Part shown: positions 8,979-20,072 of the stretch, one piece after another
How the letters are laid out: each line of letters starts with the position of its first letter
Position numbering within the stretch: the first letter of the stretch is position 1
From: Nemertoderma westbladi
Lineage: Eukaryota; Xenacoelomorpha; Nemertodermatida; Nemertodermatidae
Assembly: GCA_032718475.1 (NCBI GenBank)
Contig: JAUCBJ010003758.1
Location: 17,905 to 81,904 of the forward strand
Reading direction: 5' to 3'
DNA length: 64,000 nt
The notes under the pieces: generated by a model
What the model was told of the DNA's origin: nothing
What the model saw: the letters and a program-made list of their open reading frames with translations, nothing else
The model's database searches: none
Translations under genes and position numbers: made by a program

Positions 8979-11004
8979 CTACTACTAGGTCGAGCGAACT
9001 CGGACAGTGGAAATGAGATCCTTCCAGGCTTCCCGATTCTCCATAGTTGTCGCAATTTCGTTTCTCCCAAGTTCAGTATCCCTTTCAAGTTGATCTATAT
9101 ATGTTATGGCAGGTCGTCCACGACTACGCTTTCCATGAGTTGGTTGCCAGAGAAGTAGATCTGGTATGACCTCGTCTTTACTTCACCAGCAGTGCCCACT
9201 GAATCTTAATCTGCGTTCACGGAGGGTGGTTGATACAGGTGGTATTGTACCATAAAGCTCGGCGTTTGTCATGTGTTGTCTCCAGCTGATGTTTAGGGCT
9301 GCCCTTAGTAGTCTTGTGTAGCAACCATCAATTCGTTGTTCAAGTGATTTAGTCAGTGTCCAGGTCTCACTCCCGTATAAAAATACACTTTCCACTGTGG
9401 CTCGAAAGAACTTGGTCTTCAGGTGCCTGGAGAGATCTGATTTCCAGATGGTATCCATTTTTGATAGAGCTACCCAAGCCTTTGCTTTCCTAACTTCTAT
9501 GTCCTTTTTGCTACTCTCTATCCATGATCCAAGGTACTGGAAGTCATCGACCTGCCTTAGTTGATTATTATCAATGGTTGTCAAGTTTCCATCAACATTA
9601 AAGGTCATGAATTCGGTCTTGGTAGCATTTATATGTAATCCAACCTCCTTAGCAGCCCTCTCCACTTTATTTAGTAGAAGCTGTGCATCTGCTAGCGTAT
9701 TAGAGAGCAGGGCGATGTCATCCGCAAAGTCGGTGTCTGTGACTGTAGTTGCCGGATATCTACTACTTCTGCGTTCTTGAAGTGTGAATCCCAGATCTTC
9801 ACCCTTTGTGGCCGTCCTCATTGCGTAATCCAGCACAATTACAAATAGTAATGGTGCTAATGTGTCACCTTGCAGTACGCCAGCCAGATTGAGAAAAACT
9901 CAGTTTCACCATCTGGTGAGAGTACCTGCGCTTTTGTGTCACAATATAGCAATCCAATGCCAGCAACAATTACTTCTGGTATTCCATAAGCTCTTAGGAT
10001 TTCAAGCATTTTACCTCTATGGATGGAGTCGAATGCCTTCTTGAAGTCCACAAAAGTCATGACTGCGGGGAGATTCTTTGACTTAATTCCTTCAATCAGT
10101 CTCCGTAGTGCAAGTATCTGAGCTATTGTTGATCTACTTGGTCGAAATCCGTTTTGGCTCTTACGCAGTAGTTTCTCTATGTGAGGCCTAATCCTATATA
10201 GAATCATTTTATTGTATATTTTGGCAGCTACCACAAGCAGACAGATCCCACGATAGTTTGTTGGTATGCCGAGGTCTCCTTTCTTGGGGAGAGGCTTTAG
10301 TTGACCTTTAGTCCAAATTGGTGGTGGCTTTTCCCCTTTTAACATCCGGTTGCAATCATTCAATAATGGTCTAGTTAGCACTCCGGTTTTACATACCTCC
10401 GCTGGGATTTCATCTAATCCACTCGCTTTATTATTGGACATGCTTTTAATGCTTCTTTGGAGTTCGGCAGGTGTGAAGTCCCCTGTTTCTATAGGTAGTG
10501 TCTTGTCATATATTTTCCTTGTAGGGCTGACCTTGATGTTTGGTGGCTGCCCAAGCAAGTTGCTGAAGTGATTTTTCCACTTCCCAACACGTTCTTCAGG
10601 ACTATCGGCTTTGAGGCGCCCCTTTGCACAACTTTTCCGACCAGATACCTCATTTACAGTTTGCCAGGTAAGTCTTGATTGTTGCTGTATGTGAGCAGTT
10701 GTAATTGCTTCAGTTTTATCCTGTATGTACTTTTCCTGGCTGATGTTGTAGGCCAATTTAAGATCGTCCTTAGCTTTCTCAACCTTGTTAATGTTTTCGG
10801 TTGTTGGTTATTCGGTTTTAACTTTGTACGCTATCTTAAGATCTTCTCTCTTACAAGTAACCTCAGAGTTTTGCCATGGCACATACTGTTTTCGTTTAGG
10901 TTTCTGGGGGATATGCCTCTTTGCTGATTCCTTGTGGGCTGTTATTATATTCTGGTATATTGAATCGGTGGATTGGTCTTCATCCATTGACTGAAGTAAA
11001 ATTA
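8979..11004 (-). mobile_element. RTE-B LINE, 5'-truncated copy B1
   Basis: The copy runs on the minus strand from about 11,004 to a (TAG)n-like 3' end at about 8,979. A 12-bp direct repeat aagttaaattta flanks it (8,967-8,978 and 11,005-11,016), which fits a TPRT target-site duplication. The copy starts after the endonuclease domain, so it was truncated on insertion. A second, more decayed member of the family (B2) lies at 11,860-15,720, split by RTE-A1. Confidence 0.8.
8985..10992 (-). pseudogene. RTE-like LINE reverse transcriptase (copy B1), frameshifted
   Basis: The upper frame (10,756-9,857) holds the linker and the RT fingers and palm: 'NNKASGLDEIPAEV', 'LKPLPKKGD', 'NYRGICLL', 'QNGFRPSRST' and motif A 'FVDFKKAFDSI'. 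A frameshift near 9,850 leads into the lower frame (9,836-9,183), with the catalytic 'FADDIALLS' box, 'KTEFMTFN', 'DDFQYLGSWI' and the RTE-type tail 'YGSETWTLTKSLEQRIDG' and 'RLRFSGHC'. A second shift near 9,185 leads to the true end, about 65 further codons with 'GKRSRGRPAITYIDQLERD' and a stop at 8,985-8,987. All RT core boxes survive, but the gene is broken by at least two shifts. Confidence 0.85.
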
Positions 11005-11016
11005 AAGTTAAATTTA

Positions 11017-11266
11017 TTATTATTATTATTATGGTTTATTACTTTAAACAGTACAGTTGTGCATATAGTTTTCCCTTATAACTAGCACTACTGATATTTT
11101 TGAAGATAACATAACCTCCTCTGACCATAGCCCATAGTCTCTCCGATATTTTAGACAACATCTTTATTAATATAATTCACATCTCTCAAGACATCATTAG
11201 TTCGATACCAGGCACTCTCCAATTACACATTAAGAAGCAGAAACCCCACTATTGGTATACGGACAT
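11017..11266. other. Short gene-free stretch
   Basis: Begins with a (TTA)n run in the target sequence of B1, followed by unremarkable AT-rich DNA. Confidence 0.4.
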
Positions 11267-11720
11267 TTCATTGCGGAACTTTTCGTCCCCAGGCTTTTTG
11301 TCCTGGAATTTTCAACCCATACCGTTTGTCCCCGGACTTTTTGTCCTGGTGGGTGGACAATTCGTCCCAGACATTTCATCCCAGACTTTGCATCCCAGAC
11401 TTTTCATCACAGACTTTTAATCCTGGACTTTTTGGCCCAGACATTTCAACCCGAACTTTTCGTCCTAGTGGAAAATTCATCCCGGAATATACATCCATGT
11501 CCCTGGTCTTTAGGTTCCCTGTCTTTTAGATCTGGACTTCAAAAAGAAAATCGAAAAGTCCAGGACAAAAAGTCCGGGACAAAAAGTCTGGGACAAAAAG
11601 TCCGGGCTGAAAAGTCTGGTTCATGGTTGGACTTTTCATCCCCAAACATTTTCTGGGATTTTCCATCATGGGGACGAGAAGTCCCAGGATGAAAAGTCCC
11701 GGGACGAAACATCCTAGATC
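11267..11720. repeat. Foldback array of degenerate ~15-bp units ('gactttttgtcc'-type)
   Basis: The left half (about 11,267-11,500) is a run of degenerate units such as 'cccagactttttgtcc' and 'cccagacatttcatcc'. The right half (about 11,545-11,720) is made of the inverse, 'gggacaaaaagtcc' and 'gggacgaaacatcc'. The whole can fold into a long hairpin. Open frames through it on both strands (146, 67 and 66 codons) are products of the unit length and are not genes. The layout is the same as at 30,181-30,332, with a different unit sequence. Confidence 0.75.
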
Positions 11721-11859
11721 CCTCACTGTTATTTTCTTATCAAAACCTTATCATTCGAAGTTCAGTGCTATATCATACATTTAAACCACAACTCAGCTAC
11801 TAATTATTCATATCCCTCCAACTTCTACTACTAATACTAGGTTTTAAGTTAGCTTGGAC

Positions 11860-12862
11860 TGCGAATGTTGTGATTCGACACTTCTTGATTCTCCATGGTA
11901 GTTTGTCCATGGCACATTCCATTGAGAATGAAATGGGCTAATTTAATTCTTGATTGGTATGTTGATTATTATCAATGGTGGTCGGCCATCCATTAACATT
12001 AAAACTTATGTCATAAAGTCATCCTTCCTTTGTGGCATATATATGCAATCAAACCTCTTTAGTAACCCATTCCATTTTGTTCAGTAGAAGTTATAAGCAT
12101 ATCAGTTTATTAGAAAGCAGTGCAGTCATCTGTGAAGTTGGTATTTGCTACTGTTTGAATGGGATATCTGCTGCTTCTATATTCTAGTAGTATGGATGAA
12201 AGATTTCCTTACACTAGTTGGCGTGTTCTGTATTCTGTATTCCAATATAATTCTGAACAATAATAGAGCCAATGTTTTTTTTTGCATTGCAATACACCAG
12301 CCAGCATTGAGAACTCATATTCACCATCTGGGTGGCTGAATGTAATGACAAAATACTACTTTACTTAATTACTTCTGGTATGACATACTTAATTACTTCT
12401 GGTATAACATAATATGTTAGGCTTAGGATTCCAACATTTGTTTCTATGGTTGGAGGCGAGTGTTTTCTTGTATTCCACCAAGGTCAGAACTGCAGGAAGG
12501 ATAATATTTTTTCCTTCATCCAATCTCCATGGTGCTAGTATCTGATCTATTGTTGATATTTTGTATCAAAATTTAACATAATCATCCATCTTATGCAGTA
12601 GTTTCTCTATGAGGTCTAATTGTATAATCATCATCTTGTTGTATATTAGATTTGCAACCATAAGGAACTGATTCCATTATAGTTTGTTGGAACACCTAGG
12701 ACTTTGTTGGGAAGAACATCTTCCCAACAAACTCCTAGGTGTTCCAACCTCCAACCCCAACCCCAACAAACTCAAAGGTTTTTGCAGAGGGGCTTTAGTT
12801 TTTTATTTCCAAATTGAACTTTCAGTATCCCTTTCAGCATCCAGTTGCTAACACCCAAGAAT
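11860..12862 (-). pseudogene. RTE-B LINE, decayed copy B2 (3' part)
   Basis: The sequence follows copy B1 at the nucleotide level. For example, 'tgattattatcaatggt.gtc' and the following ~180 bp match B1 near 9,562-9,740, and later parts follow the B1 RT region. No frame remains. The copy is interrupted at 12,862/12,883 by RTE-A1 and resumes at 15,377-15,720. It also contains the long palindrome at 12,686-12,748. Its heavy decay shows it is much older than the RTE-A insertion. Confidence 0.75.
12686..12748. repeat. Near-perfect 63-bp palindrome
   Basis: Two ~30-bp arms (12,686-12,715 and 12,719-12,748) are perfect inverse complements except for one C/C mismatch (12,702/12,732), with a 3-nt centre, aca. 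It lies inside RTE-B2, where copy B1 has no such palindrome, so it arose after the copy inserted, most simply by template switching during replication. Confidence 0.85.
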
Positions 12863-12882
12863 GATGTTAGGTTAACCCCCTA

Positions 12883-15356
12883 CTACTAGGATCGGCATGC
12901 TGCATTGCAGCTGCATTTTTAAGAATGCTGTGCCGGCTTATCGACAAAATTGCACCGCCACAACTCCCTATCACCCATGACATTTGCTAGATCATCCGCA
13001 ACTTTAATGCCAGTGTCCTTTAAGATGCGTCTCAAGAAATTCATGGGCTGTCCACCATGCTTATTCACTCCATCAGGCTGCCAAAGTACAAGATTATGCA
13101 CTGGATGGTCCTCACGGCGAAAGCAATGTCCTGCAAAGCGGAGGTGATTTTGTTCTAGAGTCAAGCTTGGGGGAACCAATGAGACACCTCCAATGTTATA
13201 TAGTGTCTGGTTGGAGATGTGTGCATTGTACTTGACACAATGAACCCGGCGTAGCATTCTTGTGAATGTGCCATCCAGAGATTTGGTGTCCTCAGCAGTT
13301 AGAGCCCAGCATGGACTCCCCTAGAGGAGTACTGGAACTACTGCTGCTCTAATTAACCGGACCTTAAGTTTCCGATCAATTCTCGGTGACTTCCAAATTC
13401 TGGAAAGCCTATTCAAGGCTGCCCATGCCTTTCCCTTACGTATTCGAAGGTCCTCACCTGACTTCCGGATCCATGATCCCAGGTAACAGAAGTCATCCAC
13501 ATTCTCAAGCATACCATCTTTTGAGCTTATGCTCATCCGATCAGAGACTTGCTGAGGACTTTCAAAGTTAACTGTCAAAATTTTGGTCTTTCTGGAGTTA
13601 ATAAAAAGACCAACACTAGAAGCAGCATGTTCTAATGAGCTGAGGAGCCGTTGGGCTCCCTCTAGTGATTCTGAGAATACTCCTAAGTCATCAGCAAAGT
13701 CTAGATCAGTTAGGTATTTGGCAGGATTTCCTCGACTTATGGAGCCAGTAGGTAGAGTTATCATCACCCCATCATTATTATGATGATCTAAGGACATGCG
13801 TAGAACATAGTCAACAACAATTATGAACAAGAATGGTGCAAGTGTGTCTCCCTGGAGGACACCCCATAACACTTAAAATGGTTCTGTGTCACCGTCAACA
13901 GTAGACACATATGTTGTCGAACCATCGTATACTGATCTTATTGCTGCAATAATTTCATCAGGAATCCCATATAATGAAAGTATGCTGAACATATGTGAGC
14001 GAGAGACTGAATCAAAGGCCTTGAAGAAGTCAACAAAGATAACAGCCAGATGCCTGTCTTGCTTTTTTGATAACTCTTCAATTATCCTTCTAAGTGCCAA
14101 AATGGGCTCCATGGTCCCACGACCTTTACGGAACCCATTCTGATTTCCACGGAGCAGTCTCTCAATGGGATCCCTGATGCGATATAATAGAATTCTATCG
14201 TATAGCTTTGCAGCAATCGAGATCAATGAGATTCTCCGAAAAGAACCATAGAGTGTTAGGTTGCCCTTCTTGGGAACTGGCACCAACTTATTTGTTTTCA
14301 TTTCTTGTGGGACTCTTGTTGTACGGTACATGTCTACTATGATGGGATAGATGAGCTTTAAACACTCAGGTATTTTAAAGACCTCAGGGGGAACACCATC
14401 TACTCCACTGGCACGATTGGTCTTAATGCTCTTTGCAGCAGCCTTCACTTCTGCAAAGGAGCACTTCTGAATTTTGTTGTCAGTCCAGGGGGCCCGTTTC
14501 CTGTTTCGAGGGTATACAGGAACTGTTTCTGCAGCTGCTAACTTAACTGCCTCTGTGAAGGCAGTATAGCCCTCACAGTGATCTGCCGCCTCAGAGGCAA
14601 GAACCTCATACCTGTTGCTCAGCTGTAGTGTGAAGCTGGATCTCACACTTGGCTGTTGCAACAGAGAGGACCAGTCATGCCGCGGCAAGGCAGATTTCGT
14701 TGTTCTGCTAGCACGCAGACTAAGTCTTACCTTGGCCACAATAAGGCGGTGATCACTGGAGAAGGGTCGTAGTGTAAATGCATTACAGTCTTGTATAGAG
14801 CTCCTGTATTTCCTACGAAACAGGATATGGTCTATCTGGGACTTGTGACCACTGGGTCCACTATGAGTCCATAGCTTTCCAGTTCGCTTCTTGAACTGGG
14901 TTCCAGCCGAAAACAATCCATTTCCAGAGATAAAATCCTGAAGATGGACGGGATTTCGGTTAACACTATTGCTATAGACCCAGGGCGATGTAGGTGATTG
15001 ATGCAGACTAGCATTAAAGTCTCCCAGGAATGTATGCTGATTCACTCCATCAGTAGCTGCTTGTAGATTCTGGTAGAAATGTTCCACCTCCTCTACAGGG
15101 GCAACACTAGTTGGAGAGTAGCACACAATCAGAACGACCTTAGGAAACTTCTTAGCCAGTCTTCCAGAACATGAGAAGTGGCAACGGATGATGCGGTTAG
15201 AGATTTGGTCTATTTTGTCCAATGCTGCATGTGCAGTTGGATTCATCAATAGACCAATTCCACCATTGCCACTATCATCTGCTGAAGCGAGGGCGAGTCG
15301 CCAACCGCCCCCCATGTCCTTAATCAGAACCTCATCAGTCTGTCCAGTCTGCATTC
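12883..15356 (-). mobile_element. RTE-A LINE copy A1, with 20-bp target-site duplication
   Basis: The insertion is flanked by a perfect 20-bp direct repeat, gatgttaggttaacccccta (12,863-12,882 and 15,357-15,376). The 3' end is a (TAG/CTA)n tail following the conserved sequence 'gcagcatgccgatcctagtag' read on the minus strand. The 5' end is cut inside the endonuclease domain. The target is an older RTE-B copy, whose two halves rejoin precisely when A1 and one repeat are removed. Other members: 20,577-20,773, 35,259-36,187 and 57,569-59,684. Confidence 0.93.
12919..15354 (-). pseudogene. RTE-A ORF (endonuclease-RT), two nonsense codons and an internal deletion
   Basis: One continuous minus-strand frame carries a 5'-truncated APE-type endonuclease ('VLIVCYSPTS', 'TFLGDFNASL', 'KSQIDHILFRR', 'RPFSSDHRLI') and then an RTE-like RT ('NRASGVDGVPPEV', 'LVPVPKKGN', 'NQNGFRKGRGT', 'FVDFFKAFDS', 'LDFADDLGV', 'CYLGSWIRKSGEDL'). 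The tail holds 'RFAGHCFRRED' and ends 'NFVDKPAQHS'. Two single-base stops interrupt it, at 13,873-13,875 (Glu codon in A3) and 13,321-13,323 (Tyr codon in A2). Compared with A3, ~374 bp of linker is missing at about 14,463, so endonuclease and RT are fused in frame. Apart from these lesions the copy is well preserved. Confidence 0.9.
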
Positions 15357-15376
15357 GATGTTAGGTTAACCCCCTA

Positions 15377-15720
15377 TTTCTATGGGTAGCTTCATGGCAT
15401 ACATTTTACTTATAAGGCTGTCTTATATGTTTGGTTGCTGCCTAAACATGTGTTGCAGAAGTTATCTTTCCATCTACCAAATCATTCTTCAGAACAATTT
15501 GCTTTTAGGCACCCCTTGGAACAACTTTATCATTCTGATACTCTATTTACAGTTTGTCAGATAAGTCTGGACTGTCGCCGGATGGATATGAGCAGTTGTA
15601 ATTGCTTCAATTAATATTGCTTGCTTACTTCGCCTGGCTGCTGTTTCAACCCACTTTAAGATCTTTAGCTTTCTCAACCTTATTGATGTTTTATGTTTTT
15701 GGCTTGCCTACGGCCCTATA
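15377..15720 (-). pseudogene. RTE-B LINE, decayed copy B2 (upstream part)
   Basis: Continues copy B2 beyond the A1 insertion. It follows B1 near 10,486-10,690 ('tttctat.ggtag', 'tgtttggt.gctgcc', 'atttacagtttg.cag.taagtct'). No open frame remains. Confidence 0.7.
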
Positions 15721-16519
15721 TTTTATCTCAAATTCTATGTAAAGCAATCAGTACATCTTCATATCCAAAACTTATATTTCATAGGCTTTGCTTTCAATTA
15801 TGGAACATATATATTTGGCTCAAAATTATCATAATTCTTCTTGTACAGTTTGATTTTTGAAAGACTTGAACACCATCAATCATAAGATATTGACAGCCAA
15901 ACCCACATCGCACTGTATTAGATGCCTCTTAAGCTTCTTTCAAGTTACCTTTCTAATATATATCAATTTGGCTCTCTGGGTAACTGCAAATCATCAATGT
16001 TAACACAGTGCTACAATGCTACAGTATCCCATCTCCCACTTCTACTCTATTGTTTAGAAATGATCTCGCATATGATACATCAAATATAAGTACAGTTTTT
16101 GCAGATGACACAAATTTACTGGTTTAAAATACATCTTTAATTCATTTCATAAATAATTAGCTTAACAAAATATCCCTATATTTTCTCTGTCTCTCATCCT
16201 AACAGCAGAAGTTGATTAATTTATATGTAATAAATCAACAAATTCACACTGATCTGATAGGTGTACCACATCAACTTTGTAGACTTGCTCAACAGTGTGT
16301 ATGTATATGAGAAGGTCAGTAATAAGTAATGGAATTTGACTACAGCTGCTTCTTGAAATCGCCTTCCAATTTCATAATTGATGCAGCAGTTTCATTAGCT
16401 TTTGTATGCTCCCACTTGGGAAATTATTTGGAATATTATATCTGGAGAACAATGATGCTCCAACAATAATGCAACACCAGCTGTCAGTTAAGAATTCCAA
16501 TGATTCCCTTGACTAATTA
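15721..16519. other. Gene-free AT-rich stretch
   Basis: No credible frame or recognisable repeat. The section 'atgatctcgcatatgatacatca...gcagatgacac' near 16,060-16,110 vaguely recalls RT coding sequence but is not open. Confidence 0.35.
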
Positions 16520-17010
16520 ATTATTCTTTGGCCTTTTCTTATTGTCGAATTTGGAGTGTCACCTAATTGAATAATGATTGCATTAGCAGTAATCTTCAAT
16601 AGGAAGGCTATCAGACACAATACAATGACCATTCATCAGATACTCTATATACCAACAAGAAGATACCTACCCAGCTTGGGTGTGTCCTTAAAATTCGTCC
16701 AAACTATGTTAGCTGGCATAATATAAAGAATATTAGTGATGACAATCCCTCAAATTTATAGTTATTAAAGGTTTTCTTGAGTCATGTGATTGGTTAAGCT
16801 GTTCTAGCCCCCCTTTTACCCATTAACTAACAATAGAGCAAGATGGGCCGGGCCACTGGATATGATTACAAACAACCTGTTTTATGTCACAAAATGGGAA
16901 ACCTAAGACTTCTCGGTCATGTCATGGAATCAGCCTGATCACAATTCCAGCTAGGCTATTCTAGATAATAATAATGCAGCACTGGATAATAGATCCAGAA
17001 TGGCTGTTTC
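16520..17010 (+). repeat. Dispersed repeat family H, copy 2
   Basis: Diverged counterpart of 2,575-3,085 with the same succession of landmark words and the same orientation. Non-coding. Confidence 0.55.
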
Positions 17011-17067
17011 ACACTAATCCAATCTGGTTCCGAATTTGTATAGGTGCATTTCCTTATTACAGATTAG

Positions 17068-17142
17068 CCGCAATGTCCCTCTCGTCAAGACCCTGGGTTG
17101 ACGAGACGATCCAGGCCTAGGGCTGTTTTCGGAACATTGCGG
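17068..17142. other. Nested hairpin structure
   Basis: An outer 9-bp stem (CCGCAATGT at 17,068-17,076 with ACATTGCGG at 17,134-17,142) encloses an inner perfect 9-bp stem (TCTCGTCAA at 17,080-17,088 with TTGACGAGA at 17,098-17,106) and a third small palindrome, aggcct. It is GC-richer than its surroundings. It may be a small foldback element or a structured RNA. Confidence 0.6.
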
Positions 17143-18590
17143 ATTTTGTTTAGTACCAATATTATTTCTAATTTTATTTAAAACCAAAAACAATTAAATT
17201 TCAGAGAATGAATACTAAATTTTGCTGTTTAACAAAATACTTGATTAATATTACTGTGTAAAAAATTATATTTGCATAATTATCACCTATTTATTAGCAC
17301 CTTTATATTCTTCGCTTTTGTACATAGGTTAAAAAAATATATCAGTATTTGTAAAATGCGAAATAATACATCTTAATTTTATGAAATATAGCAATATATT
17401 TTTGGGTCGTGAGTTTAGTAATATATTTACATAATATATTAATATATTAAATATTACTATTATTTAGTATAATATATTAAAGATTCAATACGAAATTATG
17501 AATTTATTCATAAATTTAATTTGTTCAATTAATCAAATGATATCTACACAATATACAATGTGTATGAATTCCAGTCTGGGGCCTGTGTAAGTATGGCGGT
17601 GGTAGCCTATTGCAGCAGGCGTTCCTGCCTGCTTCTCGAGATGACTGTACAGCATCACGTACCTGCAGTAAATAGGCCAGACAATAAATGTCAAACATTA
17701 TTAAAAAAAATAGCCAAAATATCAAGTTTTTGCAACATCAAGAAGTCCTTATTGTATTGATTACTGAGATGGGCTGTCACATTGAGTCCATCCAGATTAT
17801 CCAAATAGTTTTTGCAGGTCTGGATTGTGGCAGTCAACTCATTAAAGAACACTGTAGTTGCGGGGCGTCCTCTTCCAAAGTGCCAGCGGATCTGTTGGGA
17901 CCTGAGGTTGAAGGAGACCCACATTCAGAACAGAATCTAGCTCCCCCTTGAAACTTCTTAGTACCGCAATTATTACACACAGGTACTGGTACAGGGTTAT
18001 TAGCATAATCCATTGAGTTACATTTGAGTCCAAGTACATATTAAGTTTCTACACACACACAAAGGTTATATATACTGTAGGCCTAAACTACAGCCTAACT
18101 AGTATCAGTTCTGGTATAAGTCATTTTGAAATCTTCATAGATTGTAATGCTCCGTTGTAAACTGTATGGCTCCATGGTGGCATGGCGCAGTTGTTTGTAA
18201 TGCAAGAGCATTTGTATGAGGCTCCAAGCAGGTGTAGGTACAAAATGCCAGTGTGTATTATCTACCGGTAGCATTTTATTTTATGTTGGACTACTGTATT
18301 CTACTGTATACAATGGTGCAACATGCCACCTGTAAAGTGATTCAAATTTCCTTCAGCCCCAGGATGCGCCACAGCTCTTGTTTTATTCTACTAACTGACA
18401 CCTGGACGCTCGGTTGGACTTAGATTAATTACTGACACCCGGTTGCACTCGCTGACACGTGTTGCTGACACAAAGTTTTATAGATAGGGGTAGATGTAGT
18501 AACAGGACTTAATAGGCGGGAGATTCAAACTGATTTATTCTATCTTTTGTAACTACAGAACTATATATAATAAATATCTTAGTTAGTAAA
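17143..18590. other. Gene-free stretch
   Basis: Very AT-rich at 17,150-17,530, then ordinary DNA with overlapping short frames on both strands that have no protein character. Four 'ctgacac' words cluster at 18,400-18,470. Confidence 0.45.
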
Positions 18591-18599
18591 ATAAACGAT

Positions 18600-18795
18600 C
18601 TGGGAGGTCAGACCCCTCAGACCGGCACCGTCTCCAAACCCAAGTCCCCTCCACGGCCTTCGACCACCGCGCAGACAGAGGGAGTTGGAGCGGAGTAGCG
18701 CGAATTGGAGGTGCCTCCGAACCCCGCCCAACACGCACGCGAGGCCGCGTTGATGCATTGCCTCCTGCCTTGCGACTAAGGTCTCCGCTACGTCT
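18600..18795. repeat. GC-rich segment of unknown origin at the 3' side of LINE C
   Basis: About 195 bp of markedly GC-rich sequence replaces the expected continuation of the LINE C RT frame, which stops matching after 'SNKRFNPP'. The frame happens to stay open through it, but the translation (Arg/Gly-rich) does not look like RT. Probably an inserted or recombined repeat fragment. Confidence 0.4.
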
Positions 18796-20072
18796 GGGGG
18801 ATTAAAACGTTTGTTAGAAATGATAGTAAATTCGGTTTTAGTTAAATTTAGAGAAAGTTTGTTGTCAGACAGCCAATCAGAGAGAGTGTTGAGTTCCAAG
18901 TTGATGAAGTTGGTTAGTTGATGTAAGTTAGTATCAGCTGCGTATAAAGTGGTGTCATCAGCAAAGAGAGTCGTGAAAAGCTGAGTAGCATTAGGGAGGT
19001 CGTTGATATAAAGGAGTAATATTATCGGGGATAATGTGGTGCCTTGGAGGGACGCCGGTGTTGAGGGGAAGGTAAGAGGAAGTATTATTACCGATGGAAA
19101 CGCATTGGGAGCGAGCTGAAAGATAGCTGTAGGAGAATAGTTGAAGGGGAAGGCCGCGAATACCATAGCAAGATATTTTTTTGAAAAGGATATCATGGTT
19201 AATAGTGTCAAATGCTTTTTTTAAATCAATATAAATTACACATGAAAAATTTTGGTCGTCTAGGGATTGGTGTAGATTTTCGATGACAGATAATAAAGCA
19301 TGGGTGGTGGATGTTTTAGGGCAAAAACCGTACTGGCAGGATGATATGATAGAGAATTTATGTAGGTATGATAGAAGCTGAGAGTTAATTATCTGTTCAA
19401 ATACTTTGCTAAGAATGGGCAAGAGGGAAATAGGACGATAGTTGTTACGATCAGAGTTGTCAACAGATTTAAAAATTGGGATAACTTTAGCTTTTTTTAA
19501 GGTGTAGGGAAGAAGCCGTGAGATATCGATAAATTGAAAAGGTAACTAAGGATGATAGATAGAGGTTTCGCGGCCAGAGTGAGTAAGCGGGTTGGAAATG
19601 GGTCATTGGAGGCAATGTGAGGGTCTAGCTGTAGGGGTTTGAGTTCAACTTCAACTGGACAGGTTTCAATTAACGAGAAAGAGTTACGAGGTGGGTTGAT
19701 ATGTCGGGTTGGTCTACCGGGTGAGGAAGGAATAGTGGAGAAGTGTTGATTGAATAGTTCAGCTATAATAGTTGGGTCAGTATTGGATTCAGTAGAAGGA
19801 CCATTTTTAACTGTAAATTTGGTTGGAAGTTTGGAGGTTATGTTCCTATTGAGTGAAGGCAGAATTAATTATAAACCAAATTTTCTTTATATTACTGGTA
19901 TTAGCTTTAAACTGAGTTGCGTAGTAATTTTTTCCTGCAGTACGGATTGTAGATGTTAATTGATTACGATAAGCTGTGAAGGCGGATTGATTTATTTGGG
20001 TTGGGTTTTTATTGAAGGTGCGGTAAAGTTTGTTTTTGGTGAGAGTACAATTTATTAAATTTTCTGTCATCC
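18796..20072 (-). pseudogene. LINE C linker and reverse transcriptase, frameshifted
   Basis: From 20,070 the frame reads 'TENLINCTLTKNKLYRTF' and 'YRNQLTSTIRTAGKNYY', the usual linker of CR1/L2/Jockey-type LINEs. A more decayed section follows, then a frame from 19,422: 'PILSKVFEQIINSQL', 'QYGFCPKTSTTHALL' and motif A 'VIYIDLKKAFDTINHDIL'. A frameshift near 19,050 changes to the frame with 'GTTLSPIILLLYINDLPNA', the catalytic 'FADDTTLYAAD' and 'WLSDNKLSLNLTKTEF'. All RT core boxes are visible, but several shifts and the lost C-terminus make it dead. Confidence 0.85.

Noticed and set aside
11252-11692. 146-codon frame as a gene
   Set aside because: It runs through degenerate ~15-bp repeats, so the open frame follows from the unit length.
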